From: Streptomyces tsukubensis
GTDB taxonomy: Bacteria; Actinomycetota; Actinomycetes; Streptomycetales; Streptomycetaceae
DNA length: 64,000 nt
Reading direction: 5' to 3'
NCBI RefSeq assembly: GCF_003932715.1
Contig: NZ_CP020700.1
Coordinates: 434,001-498,000, forward strand
The translations under genes and the position numbers were made by a program. The notes under the pieces were generated by a model. The model was not told the DNA's origin. It saw only the letters and a list, made by a program, of their open reading frames with translations, and did no database searches. Positions 43,301 through 54,400 of this stretch are shown here, piece by piece (the first letter of the stretch is position 1; every line of letters begins with the position of its first letter).

Positions 43301-46276
43301 GGCGCCTCGGACGGAGCCGGGGACGGGCTCTACCGGCTGGACTGGGAGGCGCTGCCCCCGGCCCGGGGCACGGTGCGGGCCCGGCGGTACGCGATCATCG
43401 GTCCCGCGGATCGCGGCGAGCCGCTGCGCCGGGCGCTGGCCTCGTCGGGCGGCCGGGTTGACGTCTACCCGGATCCGGCGGATCTGACCGATGCCCTCGA
43501 TACGGGCGCGCCCGTACCCGATACAGTGCTGGCCCTCCCCTCGCCCGTACCGCCGTCCGGGACCGTTTCCGTGCCCGACGCGGTACGCGCTCTCGCGCAC
43601 CGGACGCTGGAGCTGCTCCAGGCCTGGACGGCCGACGAACGGCTGGCCGCGACGGTACTGGCCGTGACGACCGGGGGCGCGGTGGCGGCCCGCCCCGGCG
43701 AGACGGTCACCGACCCGGGCGAAGCCGCTCTCTGGGGTCTGCTGCGTTCGGCACAGGCCGAACATCCGGGTGCCTTCGCCCTGCTCGACCTGGACGGCTC
43801 CGGGGATTCGCTGAGGGCACTGCCCGCGGCTGTCGCCGCGATCCGGGACGCCGACGAGCCGCAGCTCGCCGTACGGGAGGGCGCCTTGTTCGTCCCCAGG
43901 CTGGCGCCCGCAGCGGACGGCGACGCCCTGACCGTGCCGGACGGTCCCGATGCGGATGCCTGGGTGCTCGACGCCCGGCCCCGGGGCACGCTGGAGAATC
44001 TGGCGCTGAGGCCGTCGACCGCGGCCGGCGCGGAACTGGAGCCGGGGCAGATCCGGGTCTCCGTCCGCGCGGCCGGACTGAACTTCCGGGACGTCCTGAT
44101 CGCGCTGGACATGTATCCGGGCAACGCGCCGATCGGCAGCGAGGCCGCGGGCGTGGTCCGGGAGGTCGGCTCCGATGTGACGGACCTGCGGCCCGGCGAC
44201 CGGGTGTTCGGGCTGTTCCCCGGCGGTGTCGGCCCGGTGGCGGTGACCGACCGCCGGCTGGTGGCGCGGATTCCGGAGGGCTGGTCGTTCCCGCAGGCCG
44301 CGGTGGTTCCCGTGGTGTATCTGACCGCCTACTACGGGCTGGCCGATCTGGCGGCGCTCGGCGCGGGCGAATCGGTGCTGATCCACGCCGCGGCCGGCGG
44401 GGTGGGACTGGCCGCGATGCAGTTGGCGCGCCACTGGGGTGCCGAGGTGTACGGGACGGCGAGCCGTGGCAAGTGGGAGCTGCTCCGGCAGGCCGGGCTG
44501 CCGCCGGAGCGGATCGCGTCGTCGCGGGACACGGAGTTCGCCGACGCGTTCCTGGCGGCCACCGGCGGCCGCGGCATGGACGTCGTCCTCAACTCGCTGG
44601 CCGGGGAGTTCGTCGACGCGTCGCTGCGGCTGCTGCCGCGCGGCGGCCGTTTCGTCGAGATGGGCAAGCTGGACGTCCGTGACGCGGAGGAGACGGCGCG
44701 GCAGAATCCCGGGGTCCGGTACCGGCAGTTCGACATGGTGGAGGCCGGTCCTGAGCGGATCCGGGAGATGCTGGCGGAGATCCTGGCGCTGTTCGACACG
44801 GGTGCCCTGCAGCCACTGCCGGTCACTGCCTGGCCTGCGGCGAGTGCCTTGGAGGCGTTCCGCCATCTGGGCCAGGCGCGGCACGTCGGGAAGGTGGCAC
44901 TGCGGGTGCCGCGGCCGCTGGACCCTCAGGGGACGGTGCTGATCACGGGAGGTACCGGCACGCTCGGCAGCCTTCTCGCCCGCCACCTCGTCACCGAACA
45001 CCACATCACCCACCTCCACCTCGTCAGCCGCACCGGACCCGACACCCCCACCGCCCAAAACCTCCACACCGAACTCACCCGACTCGGCGCTCACATCACC
45101 ATCACCGCCTGCGACACCGCCGACCCCCAAGCACTCCACCACCTCCTCACCACCATCCCCACCGAACACCCCCTCACCGCCGTCGTCCACGCCGCCGGGG
45201 TGCTCAGCGATGCGACGGTGACGTCGATGACGGAGGAGCAGCTCGACACGGTGCTCCGGTCGAAGGTGGATGCGGCGTGGCATCTGCACGAGTTGACGGC
45301 CGGTGCGGATCTCGCGGCGTTCGTGCTGTTCTCTTCGGCCGCGGGCACGCTGGGCGGGCCCGGTCAGGCGAACTACGCGGCCGGGAACGCGTTCCTGGAC
45401 GCGCTGGCCCGGCAGCGGTCCCGGGCCGGTCTTCCGGCTTCGTCCGTGGTGTGGGGTCTGTGGGAGGACTCCAGTGGGATGACGGGCCATCTGACGGAGG
45501 GTGATGTACGGCGGCTGGGCCGGGGCGGGCTGCGGCCCCTGTCGTCGGCGGATGGCCTGGCGATGTTCGATGCGGCGCTGAGGTCGGCGGAGCCGGTGCT
45601 TGTCGCGGCCCGGATCGACGCCGGGGCGTTCGCGGCCGGAAACGGCATCGGCGGGGTTCCGGTGGTGCTGCGTTCGCTGGTACGGACGGATCCCGCCGCT
45701 CCCGTGGGCGGGTCCCGGCCGGGTCCGGAGCCCGGGGCCGGCCCTTCGCTGTCCGAGCGGCTGGCCGGGCTGACGGAGGCCGAGGCGGACGATGTCGTAC
45801 TGGAGCTGATCCGGGAACAGGTGGCCGTCGTTCTGGGGCATCGGGGGTCCGATGCCGTACCGGCCGAGGAGGCGTTCAAGGATCTGGGCTTCGACTCGCT
45901 GACCGCCGTGGAGCTGCGCAATCGGCTCGGTGCGGCAACCGGTCTTGCGTTGGCGTCGACGCTGGTGTTCGACCATCCCACGCCGCAGGCCCTGGCGGAG
46001 CACGTCCGTTCCCGGATTGCCGCCACGGCTGTGGAGGAGGGGGCGGTACGGGAGGCGGGAGCGCCCGTACTGGCGGAGATCGAAGGGCTCGCGCGCACGC
46101 TCTTCGCGCTGTCCTCCCGGTCCCCCGAAGACCCGGACGGTGTCGAGGAGCGGCTACGGCAGCTGCTGCGCGACTGGCAGGAGCGCACCCGCCCCGCCGA
46201 GCGGGCGGACGATCTCTCATCGGCCTCCGACGACGATCTGTTCGAGGCGCTGGACCACGAATTCGGCACGGCCTGA
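34312..46276 (+). CDS. Type I PKS A, two modules: KS-AT-DH-KR-ACP / KS-AT-DH-ER-KR-ACP (two frame breaks)
   Basis: ATG 34312 follows GGAGGG. The N-terminal docking helix begins [18 protein letters not shown]. Module 1: KS (Cys206), malonyl-type AT (Ser667, AFHS near 770), DH (His983, Asp1154), B-type KR (GTGTLG, LDD, Tyr1585), ACP (Ser1749). Module 2: KS (Cys1988), methylmalonyl-type AT (GHSQGE Ser2433, YASH 2533-2536), DH, ER (HAAAGGVG; Tyr in ALDMYPG), KR (LSD), ACP. Predicted extensions: malonyl to alkene, then methylmalonyl fully reduced. The reading frame changes at C-runs 42527-42531 and 42843-42847 inside the DH. Adding one C at each gives a continuous 3988-residue protein; without them translation would stop at 43191. 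The C-terminus ([12 protein letters not shown]) is a docking tail for PKS B. Confidence 0.9.
41275..41677 (+). repeat. AT 5' cassette shared with PKS C (copy 1)
   Basis: About 403 bp nearly identical to 53098-53500. It covers the KS-AT linker end and the AT from GQGSQWPG through GHSQGEIAA to AAKIAA. Identity breaks sharply on the 3' side. Confidence 0.8.
42527..42531 (+). other. Frame break 1 in PKS A (C5 where C6 expected)
   Basis: Before the run, frame 1 encodes LYTGTIT; after it, frame 3 encodes [11 protein letters not shown], the DH active-site segment. One extra C joins the two. The identical break occurs in PKS C at 54350-54354. Confidence 0.8.
42843..42847 (+). other. Frame break 2 in PKS A (C5 where C6 expected)
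   Basis: Frame 3 changes to frame 2 just before [13 protein letters not shown]. The homologous run in PKS C keeps six C and stays in frame, showing that one C is missing here. Confidence 0.82.
44931..45198 (+). repeat. KR 5' cassette shared with PKS C (copy 1)
   Basis: 268 bp nearly identical to 55765-56032, covering the KR from its NADPH-binding GTGTLG to the start of the AAG motif. The downstream halves of the two KR domains differ. Confidence 0.78.
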
Positions 46277-46315
46277 CCGGCCGGACCACGGACGTAACCG
46301 AGGAGTCGATCGCAT

Positions 46316-49300
46316 ATGGACGACGTGGAGAACGCGGGACGGGCGGGGCACGCCGGGCGGACCGAAGGCACGGGGCAGACGGAGAAGGCGGAGAACTCCG
46401 GCAGGCTCCGTGAGTACCTCCGGCGTGCCACGGCCGAGTTGCGGCAGGCCAATCAGAAGCTGCGCGACGCGGAGGAGGCGGAGCGGGAGCCGGTCGCGGT
46501 GATCGGGATCGGCTGCCGCTACCCCGGCGGCATCCGCAACCCCGACGACCTCTGGAACCTCGTCGCCGACGGCACCGACGCCATCGGCGGCTTCCCCACC
46601 GACCGCGGCTGGAACCTCGACACCCTCTACCACCCCGACCCCGACCACCCCGGCACCACCCATGTGCGGCACGGCGGCTTCCTCTACGACGCCCCCGCCT
46701 TCGACCCCGCCTTCTTCAACATCAGCCCCCGCGAAGCCCTCGCCACCGACCCCCAACAACGCCTCCTCCTCGAAACCACCTGGGAAGCCCTCGAACACGC
46801 CCGCATCGACCCCACCACCCTCCACTCCACCCCCACCGGCACCTACACCGGAGTGATTTCGCAGGAGTATTCGCCGCGGGCGGGTGAGCCCTGTGGGGAG
46901 TCCGAGGGTTTCTTCCTCGCGGGCAACACGACGAGTGTGGCGTCGGGGCGGGTGGCCTACACCCTCGGTCTTGAGGGACCGGCGGTCACCGTCGACACCG
47001 CCTGCTCCTCGTCCCTCGTCGCCGTCCATCTGGCGGCCCAGGCCCTGCGCCGCGGCGAATGCGCCCTCGCGCTCGCCGGGGGTGCGACGGTGATGGCGAA
47101 GCCGAGTCTGTTCACGGAGTTCAGCAGGCAGGGCGGGCTGGCGCCGGACGGGCGGTGCAAGCCGTTCGCGGCGGGCGCCGACGGGACGGGGTTTGCCGAG
47201 GGTGTGGGTGTGGTGGTGCTGGAGCGGCTGTCGGACGCTCAGCGGAACGGGCGCCGGATTCTGGCGGTGATCCGGGGTTCCGCGATCAACCAGGACGGCG
47301 CGTCGAACGGGCTCACCTCACCCAACGGCCCCGCGCAGGAGCGGGTGATCCGCCAGGCGCTCCACAACGCAGGGCTGACCCCTGCCGATATCGACGCCGT
47401 CGAAGCCCACGGCACCGGAACCACCCTCGGCGACCCCATCGAAGCCCAAGCCCTCCACCACACCTACGGCACCGACCGGCCCACCCACCAACCCCTCTAC
47501 CTCGGCAGCATCAAATCCAACATCGGCCACACCCAAGCCGCCGCAGGCATCGCAAGCCTCATCAAAATGACCATGGCCATGCACCACGGACAACTACCGG
47601 AAAGCCTCCACATCGACGAACCCACCCCCCACACCCCCTGGGACGGCTCCCTCCAACTCCTCACCACCACCCAGAACTGGCCCGACACCGACCGACCCCG
47701 ACGCGCCGCCGTCTCCTCCTTCGGCATCAGCGGCACCAACGCCCACCTCATCCTCGAACAACCCCCCACCGAAGAGCCCGAACCCCCACCCACCCCCGTA
47801 CCGCCACACCCCTCCCGTGGCTGGTGTCGGCCGCTTCCCCGGACGCGCTGCGCGATCAGGCCCGTACCCTGCACGAGCGGCTCTCCGCCGCGGACGGCGA
47901 ACACCCCGCGGACATCGGGTACTCCCTCGCCGTGACCCGTGGCGCGCTGGGTCACCGGGCGTCCGTCACCGGCCGGGACCGTGAGGAGCAGTTGGCCGGG
48001 CTCGCCGCCCTGGCCGCGGGGGAGTCCGCTGCCGGGGTGCTGACGGCGGAGCCCAGGGCACCGGGGAAGACGGTCTTCGTCTTCCCGGGTCAGGGCAGCC
48101 AGTGGGCGGGGATGGGGCTGAAGCTGCTGGCGGAGTCGGCCGTGTTCCGGGAGGAGTTCGAGGCCGTGGAGCGGGCGCTTCTGCCGCATCTGGACTGGTC
48201 GCCCGGCGGGGTGCTGCGGGGTGAGCCGGGGCAGCCTTCGCTGGAGCGTGTCGACGTGGTGCAGCCCCTGCTGTTCGCGGTCATGGTCTCCCTGGCCGGG
48301 CTGTGGCGGGCGTCGGGGGTCGAACCGGCGGCGGTCGTCGGGCATTCGCAGGGGGAGATCGCCGCCGCCTATGTGGCGGGGGCGCTGTCCCTGGAGGACG
48401 CGGCCCGGATCGTGGCCTCCCGCAGTCTGGTCCTGACCCGGCTGGTGGGCCGCGGCGGCATGGTGTCCGTGGCGGCGGGCGAGCAGCGGGTGGCGGGGCT
48501 CCTCGCCCCCTGGGAGGGCCGGCTGTCGGTCGCCGCCGTCAACGGTCCCGCGTCCGTCATCGTCTCCGGCGACGGCGAAGCGCTGGACGAGCTGCTGGCT
48601 GTCTGCGCCGGAGCGGACCTGCGGGCGCGCCGGGTCCAGGTGGACTACGCCTCGCATTCGGCGCATGTGGACGAGGTGCGCGCGGACGTCGTGGGCGGGC
48701 TGGCGGGGATCGCGCCGCGGGCCGCGCGGATCGCGTTCTGGTCGACCGTCACCGGGGCCCGGCTGGACACCGCGGAGCTGACCCCGGAGTACTGGTTCCG
48801 GAATCTGCGGGAGCCGGTACGGCTGGCGGACACGGTACGGGCCCTCGCGGGCCGCGGACACCACACGTTTCTGGAGATCAGCCCGCACCCCGTGCTGGGT
48901 CTCGGGCTCAGCGGCACCCTCGACGACTGCGTGGCGGACGGCGCGGGTGCCGTGCTCGGGACCCTGCGGCGTGACGAAGGCGACCGGTCGCGCTTTCTGC
49001 GGTCGCTGGCTGAGGCGCATGTCCGGGGTGTCCGGGTCGACTGGGAGCGGGCGTACGCGGGTGGGCCGTACCGGACGGTGGAGCTGCCGACGTACGCCTT
49101 CCAGCACCGGTCGTACTGGTTTGCGCACCACGCTCCGCACGGAACCGTCGCTGCCCCGGCCGTCGCGGACGGGCCGTTCTGGTCGGCCGTGGCGGATCCG
49201 GACGCCTCGGCGCTGGCCGGGCTGCTGGGGGTGGCCGAGGACGCGCCGCTGACGGCGGTGCTGCCCGCGCTGTCCGCCTGGCAGCGGCATTCCGCCGAGG

Positions 49301-51333
49301 CGGGGGCGGTGGACCGCTGGCGCTACCGGGTGGTGTGGAAGCCGCTCGCGGGCGCCGCGGCCACGCGCCGGGTCGACGGGGACTGGCTGCTGGTCGAACC
49401 CGACGTACCGGAGGCGAAGCCGTACGCCGACGCCTGCCGGTCCGCGCTGGAGCGGTCCGGCGTGCGGGTGGTCACGGTCCGGATCGGCGCGGACGGCACC
49501 GGGCGGGCGGCGGTCGCGGAACGCGTACGGGCGGCCGTCGGCGAAGGTGCGGACGCTCTCGGCGGTGTGCTGTCGCTCGCCGGGCTGGACGAGACGCGGG
49601 ACCCCGGGCTGCCGTCGACGCCACGCGGTCTCGCCCTGACGGTCTCCCTGGTACAGGCGCTGGGCGATCTCGCTGTGGCCGCACCGTTGTGGTGCGTCAC
49701 CCGGGGCGCGGTGGCCGCCTCCCCGGGCGAGCCGCTGCCCGCACCGGACCAGTCGCTGGTGTGGGGGCTCGGCCGGGTGGTGGCGCAGGAGCACCACGCG
49801 CGCTGGGGCGGGCTGGTGGATCTGGCCGCGGACCGGGCGGACGGTGCCGCGGGCGAGCTGCTGATACGGGCGCTGGGGGCGCCGGGCCGGGACGACCAGA
49901 TGGCGCTGCGGGCGTCCGGTCTGCTGGGCCGGCGGGTGGTCCGGGCCCCCGCGGCCGGTGCGGCCCCCGGGCCCGGCTACCGTCCCCGCGGCACGGTGCT
50001 CGTCACCGGCGGGACCGGCGCGGTGGGCGGGCATGTGGCGCGCTGGCTGGCCCGGAGCGGTGTCCCGCACCTGGTACTGGCGTCCCGGCGCGGTGAAGAG
50101 GCTCCGGGCGCGGCGGAGCTGGGCGCCGAACTGGCAGCGCTGGGCAGTCGGGTGACGTTCGCCGCCTGCGACGTCTCGGACCGGGATGCGCTGGAGCGGC
50201 TGCTCGACGGGATATCCGGAGACGAACCGCTGACCGCGGTGATGCACACCGCCGCGGTCCTCGACGACGGGCCCGTGGACCGACTCGACGCCGAACGTCT
50301 GGAGCGGACCCTGCGGGTCAAGGTGGACACCGCCCGTCATCTGCACACGCTCACGGAGGGGCTGGACCTGGACGCGTTCGTGCTGTTCTCGTCCACCTCC
50401 GGCATGTTCGCCGCGGCCGGTCAGGGGAACTACGCGCCCGGCAACGCCTTCCTGGACGCGTTCGCCCTGTGGCGCCGGGAGCGGGGACTCACTGCCGTCT
50501 CCGTCGCCTGGGGCGCCTGGGGCGGCGGCGGGATGGCCGAGAAGCGGGCGGTGAGCGCCCTCCTGAACCGGCACGGTGTACCGGCGATGGACCCGCTGCT
50601 GGCCACGGCTGCGCTGGAGCAGGTGCTGACCCACGGGGAGACGGCCGTCGCGGTCGCGAACATCGACTGGGGCCGTTTCCACACGGCGTTCACCGCGGTC
50701 CGGCCGAGCCCGCTCTTCGAGGACGTGCCCGAGGCGGCGGGGACGGTGGACACCGGTGCCGGTGGCGATGCCGGGGACGGCGGCACCGGGCCGGTGGACG
50801 GTGGTTTCGCCGGCCGGCTGGCCGCCGCCACCGGCCGGGCCCGGCGGTTGCTGCTGGAGGACCTCGTGCGGCGGACGGCAGCGGCCGTCCTGGGGTACGG
50901 GGAAGCCGCCGAACTGGACGGCGGGCGGGCCCTGAAGGAGGCAGGTCTGGACTCCGTGACGGCCGTCGAACTGCGCAACCGGCTGGGGGCCGCGACCGGG
51001 CTCCAGCTGCCCGCGACCCTGGCGTTCGACCATCCCACCCCACGGGCCCTCGCCGGATTCCTCGACGCCCGGGCCGGCTCCGGCAGTTCCGCTGATTCCG
51101 GCAGTTCGGGTGAGCCGCACTCCGAGGCGCTGGCCGCGCTGGAGAGGGCCCTCGCCGGACCGGACGCCGCGGACGGAGCCGTCGAGTCCGTTCTGCCCGG
51201 GCTGCGGTCCCTGCTCGGGCGGCTGGAGGCGGCGGCCGGGGACCGGCGTGGCCGGTCCCCGGACGCGGACCTGGACGGCGCGACCCACGAGGACGTCTTC
51301 GCCCTGCTCGACCGGGAGCTGGGGCGCGCCTGA
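46316..51333 (+). CDS. Type I PKS B, one module: KS-AT-KR-ACP (one frame break)
   Basis: ATG 46316 with GAGGAG ahead. An N-terminal docking coiled coil ([20 protein letters not shown]) follows a Gly/Thr-rich lead. KS has Cys230, EAHGTGT and NIGHTQ. AT has RVDVVQ, GHSQGE and YASHS, predicting methylmalonyl-CoA. There is no DH. KR has GTGAVG, LDD (B-type) and [11 protein letters not shown] carries GLDS. Predicted extension: methylmalonyl to beta-hydroxy. The frame changes at the C-run 47783-47787 in the KS-AT linker (frame 2 to frame 1). The homologous run in PKS D (58603-58608) has six C, and one added C gives a continuous 1672-residue protein. As written, translation would stop at 47935. The C-terminal tail [13 protein letters not shown] is a docking element for PKS C. 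Confidence 0.9.
46481..46857 (+). repeat. KS 5' cassette shared with PKS D (copy 1)
   Basis: 377 bp nearly identical to 57301-57677, from [16 protein letters not shown] of the KS through TPTGTYTGV. It is C/A-rich on the coding strand, and the KS sequences diverge immediately after it. Confidence 0.8.
47783..47787 (+). other. Frame break in PKS B (C5 where C6 expected)
   Basis: After EEPEP the open frame becomes [13 protein letters not shown], which is not a PKS sequence. The other frame continues as [15 protein letters not shown], matching the KS-AT linker. PKS D has the same site with six C and no break. Confidence 0.85.
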
Positions 51334-51456
51334 GCCGCCGCCACCGAACGCCCGCAGGGCCCCGTCGATCCGTACGGGACCGGCGGGGCCCGCGATCCGA
51401 CCCCCACCCCACCCCCGACCCCACCTCGACGGCGCATGAGGACGAATGAGGCTCCC

Positions 51457-54400
51457 ATGACGGAAGAACAGAAGCTCTTCGACTATCTGAAGCGGGCGAC
51501 CGGCGATCTCCAGCAGACCCGCCGCCGTCTGCAGGAGGTGGAGTCGGCGGCGCGGGAGCCGGTCGCGGTGGTCGGCATCGGCTGCCGGTATCCGGGCGGG
51601 GCGGACTCCCCCGAGGCGCTGTGGCAGCTCGTCTCGGAGGGCAGGGACGCCATCACCTCGTTCCCCACCGGGCGCGGCTGGCTGCTGGACGAGTTGTACG
51701 ACCCGGATCCGGAGCACCCCGGCACGTCCTATGTGCGGGAGGGCGGCTTCCTCCACGACGCGGACCGGTTCGACGCCGGAGTGTTCGGGATCAGCCCCCG
51801 GGAGGCGCTGGCCATGGACCCCCAGCAGCGGCTGCTGCTGGAGACGTCCTGGGAGGCGCTGGAGCGGGCCACCCTCAATGCCGACCGGCTGCGCGGCAGT
51901 GCGACGGGGGTGTTCGTGGGGGCGACGTTCACCGATTACGGGCACGGTCTGACGGCGGTGCCCGAAGGGGTCGAGGGATATCTGATCACGGGCAGCACGG
52001 GCAGTGTGCTGTCCGGTCGGATCGCCTACACGCTCGGGCTCGAAGGCCCGGCCGTGACGGTGGACACGGCCTGTTCGTCGTCGCTGGTCGCGATCCACCT
52101 GGCCGTGCAGGCGCTGCGGCGCGGCGAGTGCACCCTGGCGCTGGCGGGCGGTGCGGTGGTGATGGCGGAGCCGAACGTGTTCGTCGAGTTCAGCCGGCAG
52201 GGCGGGCTGGCGCCGGACGCGCGCTGCAAGCCGTTCGCGGCCGCCGCCGACGGCACCAGCCTCGCGGAGGGCGTGGGCATGGTGGTGCTGGAGAAGCTGT
52301 CCGACGCCCGGCGGAACGGTCATCCGGTGCTTGCGGTGATCCGGGGTTCCGCGATCAACCAGGACGGTGCGTCGAACGGGCTCACCTCACCCAACGGCCC
52401 CGCGCAGGAGCGGGTCATCCGCCAGGCACTGGAGAGTGCGGGACTGACCCCCGCCGATGTCGACGCCGTCGAAGCCCACGGCACGGGAACCACCCTCGGT
52501 GACCCCATCGAAGCCCAGGCCCTCCACCACACCTACGGCACCGACCGGCCCGCCGACCGGCCTCTCTACCTGGGCAGTATCAAATCCAATATCGGCCACA
52601 CGCAGGCCGCCGCGGGCATCGCCAGCCTCATCAAATTGACCATGGCCATGCACCACGGCCTGCTCCCTCAGACCCTCCATATCGACGAACCCACCCCCCA
52701 CTCGTCCTGGGACGGATCCCTCCAACTCCTCACCACCGCGCAGGACTGGCCCGACACCGGCCGACCGCGACGCGCCGCCGTCTCCTCCTTCGGCATCAGC
52801 GGCACCAACGCCCACCTCATCCTCGAACAACCCCCCACCGAAGAACCCGAACCGGCAGCCGACGGGCCCGCGGGACCGGCGCCGCTCGCCCACAGCGTTC
52901 CGTGGGTCCTGTCGGCCCACGACGAGGGGGCGCTCAGGGCGCGGGCCCGTCAGCTCCGGCGTCTGGTGGCCTCGGCCCCGGAACCGGATCTGGCCCGCAT
53001 CGGAGCGGCACTGGCCGAGACCCGTGCGGAGTTCACCGAGCGCGCGGTGGTCCTGGGGGCGTCCCGGGAGGAATTCCACGAGGCCCTCGGCGTCCTGGGC
53101 CGGGGTGGTGAGGCGGCGAATGTGGTCAGGGGGACAGCGGCGTCACGTCCGCTGACCGTTTTCGTCTTCCCGGGCCAGGGCTCCCAGTGGCCCGGCATGG
53201 CCCGCGAACTCCTCGACACCCAGCCGGTCTTCGCGGAACATCTCACCGCCTGCCACCACGCCCTCGCGCCCCACACCGACTGGTCACTCCTCGACCTCAT
53301 CAACACCACCGACACTGCACCCGACCTCGACCGCACCGACGTCGTCCAACCCGCACTCTTCGCCGTCATGGTCTCCCTCGCCCGCCTCTGGCAACACCAC
53401 GGCATCCACCCCGACGCCGTCATCGGCCACTCCCAGGGCGAAATCGCCGCAGCCCACATCGCCGGCGCCCTCACCCTCCACGACGCCGCAAAAATCGCCG
53501 CCGTACGCTCCCGGCTCCTCGCCACGGACGCGCCGCCCGGCGGCATGGCCTCGGTCGCGCTCCCGGCCGACCGGATCGAACCGCTGCTCAAAGGCTTCGG
53601 AGATCTGCACACGGCCGCCTACAACGGTCCCACCACCACCGTCGTCGCGGGTGACGCGACGGCCCTGGAGGCCTTGGTGGCCGAAGTACGCGAACAGGGC
53701 CACCACGCCCGGATCATCAACGTCGGCTACGCATCCCACACCCCGCACATCGAAGTCCTGCGGGAGCGACTGATCAGCGCTCTGGAGGGGGTGGTGCCGG
53801 AGCACCCCTCCATCCCCTTCTACTCCACCCTCACCGGAACCCTCCTCACCCCCCACACCCCTCTCAACCCCACCTACTGGTACGACAACCTCCGCCACCC
53901 CGTCCACTTCCACCAAGCCCTCACCCACCTCACCACCCACCACCCGAGCCAACCCCTCCACACCATCGAAATCAGCCCCCACCCCATCCTCACCCCCGCC
54001 ATCCACGACACCCACCCCACAACCATCACCACCCACACCCTCCACCGCAAACACCCCAACCACACCACCTACCTCACCAACCTCGCCCACACCTGGACCC
54101 ACGGCACCCCCACCACCTGGCACCCCACCCACACCAACACAGGCACCGCCACCGGCACCGGCACCGGCACCCAGACCCCGACACCCCACACACCCCTCCC
54201 CACCTACCCCTTCCAACACCACACCTACTGGCTCACCCCCACACCACCCACCACCCCCACAACCCCCACCACCCAACCCAACCCCCACCCCATCCTCACC
54301 ACCAAAACCACCCTCGCCACCGACCACCACCTCTACACCGGAACCATCACCCCCACACCCACCCCTGGACCACCCACCACACCATCCTCAACACACCCCT

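Noticed and set aside
43191..46276. Reading the ER-KR-ACP part of PKS A as a separate gene
   Set aside because: It begins mid-DH without a start or ribosome site, and one added C at each of two runs joins it to the upstream part as one PKS.
47497..52323. 1608-codon minus-strand open frame opposite PKS B and C
   Set aside because: Same reason; it crosses two real genes and their intergenic gap and has no recognisable domain.
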